Shown here piece after piece: positions 50,924-60,433 of a DNA stretch of 64,000 nt. A model generated the notes under the pieces. That model made no database searches. It was not told the origin of the DNA and worked only from the letters and a program-made list of their open reading frames with translations. Within the stretch, counting starts at the first letter, position 1; each line of letters starts with the position of its first letter. The stretch is from Lachnospiraceae bacterium (GTDB lineage Bacteria; Bacillota; Clostridia; Lachnospirales; Lachnospiraceae): assembly GCA_016281555.1 (NCBI GenBank), contig JAEEIV010000067.1, forward strand, positions 1 through 64,000. Reading direction: 5' to 3'. Both the position numbers and the translations under genes were made by a program.

Positions 50924-52615
50924 ATGAGGTCAGGAAACCTGTATTCTTTCTTTCGGCGCATAAGTCTGCTCATGCCGGTCCTGATGCTCTCGATCACACT
51001 GTTTTCTTGCATAGGAAAAACGGACGGGAGTTCCGCGCCTGCTCCTTCTCAAACGGCGAAAGAGCCCGCTGAAACCGGAACGGTTCCGGAAATCGGGGTC
51101 GACGAAACGCGCCCCTGCTTTTCGGAGGAGACGGCGTTTCGGACGGAGCGGACCGACATCACCGTGACGGTCCCGAAGCCGAAGACGGAAACGTATGAGA
51201 TCTATTATACGCTGGACTGCTCCTCTCCTAAGACGGGCGGGAAACTGCTGAAGGCCGGAGAGAAGATCAAACTCATGTCCGGCGTCGACGGGGTCATTGC
51301 CGCGCGTCCGGTCAGAGCCATTGCCAAATACTCCGACGGCTCCTGGTCGAGAGAGTCGGTGAAGACCTATTTCCTCGGCAAAAACGTGAACGCGCGCTTC
51401 GACACGAAGGTCATTTCGATCAGCGTCGAGCCCGAGGAGTTCTACGGAAAAGACGGCATTTACACGAACTACGAAGAAAAAGGAAAGGCGTGGGAACGGG
51501 CCTGCTATTTCGAGGTCCTGGACGCTGACGGAACGACGCTCCTTTCCCAGCATTCCGGCATCCGGATCCACGGCGGCTGGACGAGGGCGCGCTCCATGAA
51601 GTCCCTCCGGATCTATGCCCGGGCGGATTATGATCCGAATCACGGCTCCTTCGATTATGCGGTGTTCGACGGCGCAACGGATCAGAACGGAAAAGAGATC
51701 GTAAAGTACAAGCGGTTCGTGCTCCGAAACTCCGGCAACGATCAGAACAACACCTTCGTCCGGGACGCATTGGCCCAGACTCTGGCGAAAGAGGCCGGAT
51801 TCACGGCGTACGAGGAAGTCACGCCCGCCGCGGTGTACATCAACGGCAAGTATCAGGGACTGTACTGGCTCCAGGAATACGTGGACGAGCATTATTTCGC
51901 ATCGAAATTCGGCGCATACAAGGGCGAGTTCGAGAAGTCGGAACACAAGGAATACGCCGTGGATACGGAAGAGCGGAATCTGGAATTCCCGGAATTCTCG
52001 TCGTTAGACCTGACGGACGATAAGAACTTTGAAAAAGTGAAGAAGGCGATCGACATTGACGATTACCTGTTCTATTACGCGATCAACACGATCCTCGACA
52101 ATGAGGACTGGCCGCAGACGAATTCGATCTCGTACCGGTACATCCCCGCGGACGGGGAAAGCTACGGAGAGGGCGTGTTCGACGGCCGCTGGCGGTTTAT
52201 GATCCACGACGAGGATATGACCCTCGGGCTCGGGAGCAATCATCCGACGAGAGAGTGCCTGAAGTGCATCCTCGATCCGGAGGCCGTGGTGCATCACAGC
52301 GAAACGCTGGATCTCATCCCGTACAGCCCGCTCTTTGCGGCGCTCATGAAACGGGAAGACATGCGGATCGCATTTTCCGAAAAGGTGAAATCGTTGGTAA
52401 ACGGCGTGTTTTCCGCACAACACATCTCGGAAACGCTGGAAAAGCTTACGGAAAGCGAGCGGAACGAACTCGAGCATTACTATGTCGAGTCTCCGCATAA
52501 GGGCGACCAGACCTGGGACAAGTATCAGACCAAACTGCAGAAACTGAAGGACAATGCGGTGCGCTGCCAGGAGTCGATCCTGAAGCAAATGAAGGATCTC
52601 TGGGGGATCGATTGA
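50924..52615 (+). CDS. CotH kinase-like lipoprotein
   Basis: lipobox-like 'ITLFSC'; 'SGIRIHGGWTRARSMKSLRIYAR', 'FVLRNSGNDQNNTFVRDALAQTLAKE', 'WRFMIHDEDMTLGL'. Confidence 0.83.
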   Translation: MRSGNLYSFFRRISLLMPVLMLSITLFSCIGKTDGSSAPAPSQTAKEPAETGTVPEIGVDETRPCFSEETAFRTERTDITVTVPKPKTETYEIYYTLDCSSPKTGGKLLKAGEKIKLMSGVDGVIAARPVRAIAKYSDGSWSRESVKTYFLGKNVNARFDTKVISISVEPEEFYGKDGIYTNYEEKGKAWERACYFEVLDADGTTLLSQHSGIRIHGGWTRARSMKSLRIYARADYDPNHGSFDYAVFDGATDQNGKEIVKYKRFVLRNSGNDQNNTFVRDALAQTLAKEAGFTAYEEVTPAAVYINGKYQGLYWLQEYVDEHYFASKFGAYKGEFEKSEHKEYAVDTEERNLEFPEFSSLDLTDDKNFEKVKKAIDIDDYLFYYAINTILDNEDWPQTNSISYRYIPADGESYGEGVFDGRWRFMIHDEDMTLGLGSNHPTRECLKCILDPEAVVHHSETLDLIPYSPLFAALMKREDMRIAFSEKVKSLVNGVFSAQHISETLEKLTESERNELEHYYVESPHKGDQTWDKYQTKLQKLKDNAVRCQESILKQMKDLWGID

Positions 52616-52657
52616 CGGGACCGGCGCGGTTTACGAATAAAAAAACGGGAGGAAATC

Positions 52658-54700
52658 ATGGGAAAGAGTTTTTCAGACAGGATCAAAAGGATCTCTTACG
52701 GCGGAGACTATAATCCGGAACAGTGGCCGAAGGAGGTCTGGGCCGAAGACATGAAGCTCTTCAGGGAGGCCGGCATCGACACCGTGACGCTGAACGTCTT
52801 TTCCTGGGCGGCGCTGCAGAAGGCGGATTACGAATACGATTTTTCCAAACTGGATGAGATCATGGAGTACGTCCGGGAGAACGGGCTGAAGGTCATCCTT
52901 GCGACGTCCACGGCCGCGCATCCTGCGTGGATGGCGAGCGCTCATCCGGACATTCTCCGGGTGAATTACTACGGACAGAAGCGCAAATTCGGCGCGCGGC
53001 ACAATTCCTGCCCGAATTCCCCGACGTTTTTGAAATTCGCGCCGCGGCTCGCCGGAAAACTCGCTGAACGGTATGCGAAGTACGAGAATCTCATTGCCTG
53101 GCACATCTCGAACGAATACAACTCGGTCTGCTACTGCAAGAACTGCGAAGCGGCATTTCGGGACTGGCTGAAGGAAAAATACGGCACGATCGAGGAAGTG
53201 AACCGTGCCTGGTGCACGTCCTTCTGGAGCCATACGTTCTATGATTTCGACGAGATCGTGGTGCCGAACAAGCTGACGGAGGAGACTTCCCGGTTCGAGA
53301 CCTGTTTCCAGGGCATTTCGCTCGATTACCGGCGGTTTTTGAGTGATTCCATGCTGCACGAGTGCGCATTGGAAGCGGCGGAGATCAAGAAGTACACGCC
53401 AGACGTTCCGGTCACGACGAATTTCATGCATTTCTTCAAGGATCTGGATTACAGGAAATGGGCGGACGTTCTGGATTTCACGAGCTGGGACAGCTATCCC
53501 TTCTTCGACGAGGACAGGGCGGACGTGTCGATGTGGCACGACTACATGCGTTCCTTAAAGGGCGGTCAGCCGATGCTCCTCATGGAACAGACGCCGAACG
53601 TCACGAACTGGCAGAAGTACAATTTCATCCGGAGACCGGGCGTGGTCCGGCTCTGGTCCTGGCGGTCGGTCGCGCACGGCGCGGACGGCGTGCTCTTTTT
53701 CCAGCTCCGCAGATCGCAGGGCGCGATGGAAAAAATGCACGGCGCGGTCATTGACCACGTGGGCCTCGGAACGACGCGTTCCTTCAAGGAGCTGGCCGTG
53801 ACGGGACGCGAGTTCGAAGCGCTCGGCGACACTCTGCTCGGCGCCCGGACGGACGCTTCCGCGGCGATCATCTTTGACTACGACAACATGTGGGCTTCCG
53901 AGTACTGCTGCGGTCCGAGCCGCGATCCGGAGTACAAGAGCTACCGCAATGAAGTCATGCGGTTTTATAAGGCATTGAACGCATTGAACATTTCCACCGA
54001 AGTGATCGCGGAGGAAGATGATTTCGACAAGTACCGTCTCCTCATTGCCCCGATCATGTACATGGTGAAGCCGGGCGTACGGGAAAGGATCGAACGGTTC
54101 GTGGAAAACGGCGGCACGTTCGTGGCTTCGGCGTTCTCCGGCATCGTCAACGAGACTGATCTCGTTTATCTCGGCGGGTATCCGGGTCCGTTGAAGAAGG
54201 TGCTCGGCATCTGGGTGGAAGAGATCGATTGCCTGCCGCCGGAAGAGAAGAACAGTTTCGTGTACGGCGGAAAGCGGTACGAGGCGAAACAGTATTTCGA
54301 CATTATTTCTTCGCTCGATCCGACCTGCCGGCCGCTCGCGGCGTATGAACATGATTTTTACGCCGGCAAACCTGCGGTCACGAAGAACGACTTCGGCAAG
54401 GGATTTGCTTACTACGTGGCGACGCGCTCTTCGGACGACTTCTATTTCGACTTCCTTTCTTACATCGCGAAGGAAGCCGGCGTCCGTCCGGTGTATGAAG
54501 CCGTGCCCGGATTGGAGGTCACCGAACGTCACAACGAAAACGGCCGGTTTACGTTCTTCTTAAATCACAACGACGATTCTCTCGAGATCACGCTTCCGGC
54601 GGCGGGAAGGGCCCTTTTAAGCGGTGAGAACGCGGCAAAAGGCGACAAGGTCGTTCTGGAGCCGAAGGGCGTGTTCATCCTTCAGGAAAGCGCGAAGTGA
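52658..54700 (+). CDS. GH42 beta-galactosidase
   Basis: 'ISYGGDYNPEQWPKEVWAEDMKLFREAGIDTVTLNVFSWA', 'AWHISNEYNSVCYCKNC', 'LMEQTPNVTNW'. Confidence 0.95.
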   Translation: MGKSFSDRIKRISYGGDYNPEQWPKEVWAEDMKLFREAGIDTVTLNVFSWAALQKADYEYDFSKLDEIMEYVRENGLKVILATSTAAHPAWMASAHPDILRVNYYGQKRKFGARHNSCPNSPTFLKFAPRLAGKLAERYAKYENLIAWHISNEYNSVCYCKNCEAAFRDWLKEKYGTIEEVNRAWCTSFWSHTFYDFDEIVVPNKLTEETSRFETCFQGISLDYRRFLSDSMLHECALEAAEIKKYTPDVPVTTNFMHFFKDLDYRKWADVLDFTSWDSYPFFDEDRADVSMWHDYMRSLKGGQPMLLMEQTPNVTNWQKYNFIRRPGVVRLWSWRSVAHGADGVLFFQLRRSQGAMEKMHGAVIDHVGLGTTRSFKELAVTGREFEALGDTLLGARTDASAAIIFDYDNMWASEYCCGPSRDPEYKSYRNEVMRFYKALNALNISTEVIAEEDDFDKYRLLIAPIMYMVKPGVRERIERFVENGGTFVASAFSGIVNETDLVYLGGYPGPLKKVLGIWVEEIDCLPPEEKNSFVYGGKRYEAKQYFDIISSLDPTCRPLAAYEHDFYAGKPAVTKNDFGKGFAYYVATRSSDDFYFDFLSYIAKEAGVRPVYEAVPGLEVTERHNENGRFTFFLNHNDDSLEITLPAAGRALLSGENAAKGDKVVLEPKGVFILQESAK

Positions 54701-54723
54701 TTTTACTTCGGGCGGAAAGAAAA

Positions 54724-54757
54724 AAGGCTGTTGTCGCAGGACAGCAGCCTTTTTTTC
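54724..54757 (+). terminator. Terminator after GH42
   Basis: AAGGCTGTTGTC-gcag-GACAGCAGCCTT-tttttt. Confidence 0.92.
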
Positions 54758-54768
54758 GTGCTTTGACG

Positions 54769-56442
54769 TCAGAAGGAGAGCGTGAAGATCGTCGCTTCCC
54801 AGGGCTCCAGCGTTTCGGGAAGTTCCGTACGCGGTTCCTTTCCCTCCCGGTTCGTGACCGCCTCGGTAAAGACGTGAGCTTTTACTTCTTCCGGAAGAGT
54901 GATCGGAGCCGGTTCGTCAGAGCAGTTTGCAAGCACGAGAATCGTTTCCCTGGCGCATTTTCTGGAGAAAAGGACCGTCTGCTCGTCGTCTTCCATGTAG
55001 AAGTTTAAGTCGCCGTCGACAAACGCGGGATGCGCTTTCCGGAAAGCAATGAGCCTGGAATAGAAGCGGAAGACGGAATCCTCCGAACTGCGGTCGGCTT
55101 CGTAATTGATCTCCGGATAGCGGCGGTTGACTTTCAGCCAGGGGGTTCCGGTCGTAAATCCGGCGTTTTCCTTGCCGCTCCACTGGTAAGGAGTCCGGGC
55201 ATTGTCCCGGCTGACCCAGGCGACGTCCTTCAGCACTTTTTCCGGATCCTTCCCTTCGGAGACTTCCATCCGGTACCGGCCGAGCGTATAGGGATCGTTG
55301 TAATCGTCAATGCTGTCGTAATACACGTTCGTCATGCCGATCTCTTCGCCCTGGAACAGGAACGGCGTGCCGGGCATGGAGAGGTTCAGGACCGCGAGCA
55401 GTTTCGCGCTCTTTTTCCGGTAAACCGTGTCATTGCCGAAGCAGGAGACCTGCCGGGGACCGTCGTGATTCGTAAGATACTGCACGATCCAGCCGTTTTT
55501 CGAAAGCAGCGAAGACCAGCGCTTCTCGATCGCCTTGTATTGTCTCGGGGTCGTCGGGACCTCCTTCCGGCCGGCGATCTCGAAATGGATGTTCATGTCG
55601 AGCTCTCCGCGGTCGTGGTTCACGTAATCGATCGCGATCTCAGGCGTGGAGCCGGAGAGTTCGCCGACGGTCATGATGTCGTAGTACCGAAACGCGTTTT
55701 CGTAAAGCCCGTGGATGAGTTCGTGGACGCCGGGAATGTGGTTTCTCGCACTCCGGTCGACGGCGTATCCGTTCGGCATGATCCGGCGCGTCTCGTCCGG
55801 GAATCCTGCCGGCTTCTTGATCTGACCGATCACGTCGAGACGGAATCCGTCCACGCCCATGTCGAGCCAGTTCCGGACCATCCGGTAGATCTCTTCCCGG
55901 AGCGGCGCGTATTCCCAGTTCAGGTCCGGCATTTTCTTCGAGTAATAATGGAGATAGTACTCGCCGGTCGTTTCATCGAATTCCCAGGCGGATCCTTTTC
56001 CCTCGAAGAAATAATTGCCCATGTTGTTCGGCTCGGAGCCGTCCGCCTTCGGGGCGCGCCAGATATAATAGTCCCGGTAAGGACTGTCCTTCGATTTCCG
56101 GGACTCCTGAAACCAGCGGTGCTCGTCGGAACTGTGGTTTAAGACGAGGTCCATGAGGATGCGGATCCCGTGACCGTGCGCGGCTTCCAGAAGGCGCTTG
56201 AAGTCCTCCATCGTTCCGTAGCGTGGGTCAATGGCTTCGTAATCCGCGACGTCGTATCCGTTGTCCGTCTGCGGCGAGACGTAGATCGGCGTAAACCAGA
56301 TCGCGTCGATGCCGAGTTCGGCAAGCACCGGCAGTTTTTCAATGACGCCGGGAAGGTCGCCGATCCCGTCGCCGTTCGTATCGTAGAAGCTCTTGCAGTA
56401 CAGTTCATAAATGACTGCGCTTTGCCACCAGCGTTTTTCCAT
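54769..56442 (-). CDS. GH13 alpha-glucosidase/oligo-1,6-glucosidase family
   Basis: 'WWQSAVIYELYCKSFYDTNGDGIGDLPGVIEKL', 'MDLVLNHSSDEHRWF', 'GFRLDVIG', 'TNHDGPR'. Confidence 0.95.
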   Translation of the reverse strand: MEKRWWQSAVIYELYCKSFYDTNGDGIGDLPGVIEKLPVLAELGIDAIWFTPIYVSPQTDNGYDVADYEAIDPRYGTMEDFKRLLEAAHGHGIRILMDLVLNHSSDEHRWFQESRKSKDSPYRDYYIWRAPKADGSEPNNMGNYFFEGKGSAWEFDETTGEYYLHYYSKKMPDLNWEYAPLREEIYRMVRNWLDMGVDGFRLDVIGQIKKPAGFPDETRRIMPNGYAVDRSARNHIPGVHELIHGLYENAFRYYDIMTVGELSGSTPEIAIDYVNHDRGELDMNIHFEIAGRKEVPTTPRQYKAIEKRWSSLLSKNGWIVQYLTNHDGPRQVSCFGNDTVYRKKSAKLLAVLNLSMPGTPFLFQGEEIGMTNVYYDSIDDYNDPYTLGRYRMEVSEGKDPEKVLKDVAWVSRDNARTPYQWSGKENAGFTTGTPWLKVNRRYPEINYEADRSSEDSVFRFYSRLIAFRKAHPAFVDGDLNFYMEDDEQTVLFSRKCARETILVLANCSDEPAPITLPEEVKAHVFTEAVTNREGKEPRTELPETLEPWEATIFTLSF

Positions 56443-56464
56443 CAGATTCTCCGTTTTGTTTTGA

Positions 56465-58846
56465 TCAGGCCAGTTTCAGAAGCAGCCGCAGGACGTCCTT
56501 TGCTGCGCGGTCAATGACTTCTTCGGAAAGCAGCCCTTTCTGATACTGTTCGAGCACGAATTCCGGGCTTCCGCAGGGCATCTTGATCGTGTTCCCCGCG
56601 GCGATCTCCCGGTCGTGGCGGCCGTGAGTGATCCAGTCCGAGCAGACGACGCCGTCAAATCCCCATTCCTCCCGGAGGATCCCGGTCAGAAGCTCCTTGT
56701 TCTCCGAGGTGCGGACTCCGTTCACATAGTTGTAGGAACTCATGATCGCCCAGCACTTCCCCTCTTTCACGCAGATCTCGAAGGCCTTCAGGTAGATTTC
56801 ACGCAGCGCGCGCTCTGAGACTCTCGAATCGCTTTCCTTCCGGTTCGTTTCTTTGTTGTTGCAGGCAAAATGCTTGACGGTGACGGCGACGCCGTGCTTC
56901 TGGACGCCCTGAACGAGGGCGGAGGCGAGGCGGCCTGCCAGATACGGATCCTCGGAATAGTATTCGAAATTCCGTCCGCACAGCGGATTCCGGTGGATGT
57001 TGACCGCGGGAGCAAGCCAGATGCCGAAGCCGTTTTCCGCCATTTCTTCCGCGGCCGTTTCTCCGATTTCCATAAGAAGCGATTCATTGAACGTGCAGGC
57101 AAGGAGCGTGGCGCACGGGAAGGCGGTCGTGGTGACGCCCGCGCTCGGCGCAATGCGTACGCCCGCCGGTCCGTCGGCCGTCATCGCGTTCGGAACGTTG
57201 TAGAGAAGAATGTTTCCGAAACCGAAGGTGTTCGCGGCACCGCGGTTCGGCTGTCCGCCAAGAAGAGAGATTTTCTGTTCGATGGAGAGTTTTCCGAAGA
57301 ACTCTTCAAACGGCATGGCTCCGCCGGCCACGTCCGCGAAATTCGCGGGCCGTTCCTCCGGGCGGAGTTTGTAGAGTTTCGGCCGTTTCCAGTTGTTCTC
57401 ATCCGGCGTGTCGGCCTCCTGCGGACAGTGGTTAACGTCATATTCCGGTAACGGCGCTTCGAAATCGGTCGGCAATGCTTCCATGGTTCCGTCCGCGGTC
57501 AGCCGTTCTTTCAGCCGCTTCGGCACGCATTTCGGCGAAAGCTGATCAATGATCTCGGTTTCCTCGATCGTGAGGCTTTCCGGCAGTTCCTTCGCGTCCC
57601 GGACGTTCTCACCGAGATAGAAGCGGTATTCGCCGGCTTCCAGCACATAGGCGGATTTCCGGACCTTGCCGAGATCGTCGTAACTGGACAGCTGGTATTT
57701 CGTGAAGTTCAGCGTGCGCGTGTCTTCCTCGCCCGGCTTCAGTTCTTTCGTCTTTTTAAATCCGATCAGGACTCTGGACGGTTTTCCGAGTTTTCCCTGC
57801 GGGGCGGAGGCGTAGAGTTCGATGACTTCCTTGCCGGGACGGGTCCCGACGTTCTTCACGGACACGGTGACCGTGTAATGATCCGGATAGACGGAGAGCA
57901 TCGGAACGGAGGTTTCGAAGGTCGTGTAGGACAGGCCGTAGCCGAAAGGATAGCATACCTTGGATTTCGCCTCTTCGAAGGTCTCGAAATAGCGGTAGCC
58001 GACGTAAACGTCTTCGGCGTATTCAAGGTAGTCCGGAGAATCATTGAAATGATCGGCGTTCGGATACGAGGAAAAGCGGTCGGCAAAGGTGTCGGCCAGA
58101 TGACCGGAAGGAGTCGCGTCGCCGACGAGAAGATCTGCGGCCGCAAGTCCGCCTTCCATGCCGGCCTGCCAGAGCAGCAGCACGCCCTGCACCTTCGGAT
58201 CGTCCTTGAACCAGGTGACGTCCATCATGCCGCCCGTGTTCAAAAGCACCACGACGCGCGGAAAGGCGGCAAGCACTTTTCCGACCATCGTTTCCTCGGC
58301 GGGAGAGAGATAGAAGTCGCCGTCGCCCGGCACGCCCTGACGGTCGAAGCTTTCCCGAGAGAAGCGGGAAATCGTGACGACGGCCGTATCAGTGAACGCC
58401 CGCGCCTGTTCCATAAGACCGTCCGGAAGTTCCGGCTCGCCGATGAGGCCCGGATAAAGGGTCCCGCCGCTTTTCACTAACGCTTCATACAGCGGCTTCA
58501 CGGCTTCTCGGTAGTAGTCGGAAAGCGGCTGAAACAGACGTATCTTTCCTTCCCGCTCCTTGATCTCCAGTCCCTCAGTGACGTTCCGTGAATAAGCGGT
58601 GTAGGTGTTTCCGCTGCCGCCGCCTCCCTTGGAGTAGTCGATCTGCGCCTTTCCGAACACGGCGATCTTCTGTCCCGGAGCAAAGGGAAGACAGCCGTTT
58701 TCGTTTTTTAACAGCACCATGCCTTCCTGCGCCGCTTTTCTGGAAATCTCAATATGTGCCGCGGAACCGGTCAGGTAGCTTCCGTCGTCGCCGAGCGGAG
58801 ATGCGGGCATGTAATTGATCCGCTGCCATTTGGGATAGGATTTCAT
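56465..58846 (-). CDS. GH3 beta-glucosidase with permuted domain order
   Basis: N-terminal half contains the GH3_C/Fn3 region ('QEGMVLLKNENGCLPFAPGQKIAVFG', 'YPFGYGLSYTTF'); C-terminal half contains the TIM barrel ('TADGPAGVRI', 'KHFACNNKETNR', 'GFDGVVCSDW'). Confidence 0.93.
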   Translation of the reverse strand: MKSYPKWQRINYMPASPLGDDGSYLTGSAAHIEISRKAAQEGMVLLKNENGCLPFAPGQKIAVFGKAQIDYSKGGGGSGNTYTAYSRNVTEGLEIKEREGKIRLFQPLSDYYREAVKPLYEALVKSGGTLYPGLIGEPELPDGLMEQARAFTDTAVVTISRFSRESFDRQGVPGDGDFYLSPAEETMVGKVLAAFPRVVVLLNTGGMMDVTWFKDDPKVQGVLLLWQAGMEGGLAAADLLVGDATPSGHLADTFADRFSSYPNADHFNDSPDYLEYAEDVYVGYRYFETFEEAKSKVCYPFGYGLSYTTFETSVPMLSVYPDHYTVTVSVKNVGTRPGKEVIELYASAPQGKLGKPSRVLIGFKKTKELKPGEEDTRTLNFTKYQLSSYDDLGKVRKSAYVLEAGEYRFYLGENVRDAKELPESLTIEETEIIDQLSPKCVPKRLKERLTADGTMEALPTDFEAPLPEYDVNHCPQEADTPDENNWKRPKLYKLRPEERPANFADVAGGAMPFEEFFGKLSIEQKISLLGGQPNRGAANTFGFGNILLYNVPNAMTADGPAGVRIAPSAGVTTTAFPCATLLACTFNESLLMEIGETAAEEMAENGFGIWLAPAVNIHRNPLCGRNFEYYSEDPYLAGRLASALVQGVQKHGVAVTVKHFACNNKETNRKESDSRVSERALREIYLKAFEICVKEGKCWAIMSSYNYVNGVRTSENKELLTGILREEWGFDGVVCSDWITHGRHDREIAAGNTIKMPCGSPEFVLEQYQKGLLSEEVIDRAAKDVLRLLLKLA

Positions 58847-58876
58847 TTCAGAATTCTCCTCTGCATAAAATGATAA

Positions 58877-58912
58877 AGAAAAAAGGGGCCGTCGGCGTTT
58901 CGCAACAGCCCC
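58877..58912 (-). terminator. Terminator after FGGY kinase gene (minus strand)
   Basis: minus strand GGGGCTGT...ACGGCCCC-ttttttcttt. Confidence 0.8.
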
Positions 58913-58927
58913 GCCTGAAAAACGGTG

Positions 58928-60388
58928 TTACATGCGGGCAATGCGGATCATTGCCTCATAAAGTGCGTTGAACTTCCGGTATTTCAGGTCCGTAAATTCA
59001 GTGGGATGCGGCAGGAATTCGCTCTTCATCGAGACGCATTTCTTCGCTGCGCAATGGAGACAGCCGAACGTGCCTCCGGAGACCGCGGCGATCATGGCGG
59101 CGCCGAGGCAGGCCGCTTCCTTTTCCGAAGGAATGCGGACCGGAAGACCGGTGATGTCGGCCTGCAGCTGACACCAGATGCCGCTCTTCGAGCCGCCGCC
59201 GGTGGCAATGATCGACTCGGGCGTCGAGCCCTTCGCCGTCATTTCCTCGCAGTTCTTCTTGAGAACGAAGGCCACGCCTTCCATGACGGCATGAGCCATG
59301 TCGAAAGCGTCGTGCTCCTGCCTGAGGCCGTAGAAGCAGCCGACGGCGTCCATGTCAAATTCGGGCGCGCTCGTGCCGACGAGGTAGGGCAGGAAGAGAA
59401 GATCATTCCGTTTGTTCCGTTTTTCCAGTTCCTCGTCGATCTCTTTAAAACCGGTGTCCGGCATGCATTTCTGCTTGAACCATTCCAACGAGACGCCGCC
59501 GGATTCCGCGACCGGAAGCATGATCCAGGTGTCGGGCATGAAGCCGTAGTGCATGGCCACGCCGGAACACTTCGGCACCGGCGTTTTGCACATCGTCGCC
59601 ATGGCCATGACCGTGCCCGTGGAAAGCGTGATCCCGCCGGGCTCTAAGTTACCCGTGCCGATCATGCCCGCGAAATGGTCGAGCGTTCCGACGTTCACGA
59701 AGCATTCTTCGGTCTGTCCAAGGAAGGAAAGGTGTTCGGCCTTCAGGTTTCCGGCGACCGTGCAGGGCTCGATGAGCGCGGGCAGCTTCGTTTCGGGCAC
59801 GCCGATGGCTTCCAGCATTTCCTTCCAGTAGCACTTGTTGTAAATGTCAAAATAGAAGGAGAAGGTCGCAATGGACATGTCGGATCGCTTTTCGCCGGTC
59901 ATGTAGTAGACGACGTAGTCCTTGAGCAGCATGTAGGTCTCGGTGCTTCGGTAGGTCTCGGGCTCGTGTTTCTTCAGCCACAAGATCTTCGTCGCCGGCC
60001 AGGTCGGCAGCACCGCCATCTGTCCGGTCTTTTCCTCGCAGATCTTGTGCGGGAAGAGCGAAGAGAGGTATTCGCATTCCTCGACGGAACGCTCGTCCAT
60101 CCAGGAGATCGCGTTCCTGAGCGGACGCCCGTCTTTTCCGAGAACGACGAGGGTCTCCGCCTGTCCCGTGAATGCGAAGCCCTTCAGGGACTTCACGTTT
60201 CCTTCGGCCATGGTTTCCTTCACGAGCTGAAGCACGTCCTTCGCGTAGGCTTCCGCGTCGAACTCGACGAAGCCGTTCTCACGGAAATACTGCACGGCGT
60301 GAGAGCACCGCGCCTTTAAGTTCATTTCGCCGTCGTACACGGCGCATTTAATGTTCGTGGTTCCGAGATCGATACCTGCGTACATCAC
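58928..60388 (-). CDS. FGGY-family carbohydrate kinase
   Basis: 'YAGIDLGTTNIKCAVYD', 'GTLDHFAGMIGTGNLEPGGITLSTGTVMA', 'IIATGGGSKS'. Confidence 0.93.
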   Translation of the reverse strand: MMYAGIDLGTTNIKCAVYDGEMNLKARCSHAVQYFRENGFVEFDAEAYAKDVLQLVKETMAEGNVKSLKGFAFTGQAETLVVLGKDGRPLRNAISWMDERSVEECEYLSSLFPHKICEEKTGQMAVLPTWPATKILWLKKHEPETYRSTETYMLLKDYVVYYMTGEKRSDMSIATFSFYFDIYNKCYWKEMLEAIGVPETKLPALIEPCTVAGNLKAEHLSFLGQTEECFVNVGTLDHFAGMIGTGNLEPGGITLSTGTVMAMATMCKTPVPKCSGVAMHYGFMPDTWIMLPVAESGGVSLEWFKQKCMPDTGFKEIDEELEKRNKRNDLLFLPYLVGTSAPEFDMDAVGCFYGLRQEHDAFDMAHAVMEGVAFVLKKNCEEMTAKGSTPESIIATGGGSKSGIWCQLQADITGLPVRIPSEKEAACLGAAMIAAVSGGTFGCLHCAAKKCVSMKSEFLPHPTEFTDLKYRKFNALYEAMIRIARM

Positions 60389-60433
60389 TTCCTCCTTCGC
60401 ATCCGCTTTTGTCTGTGTTTACCCGCCGGGGGA

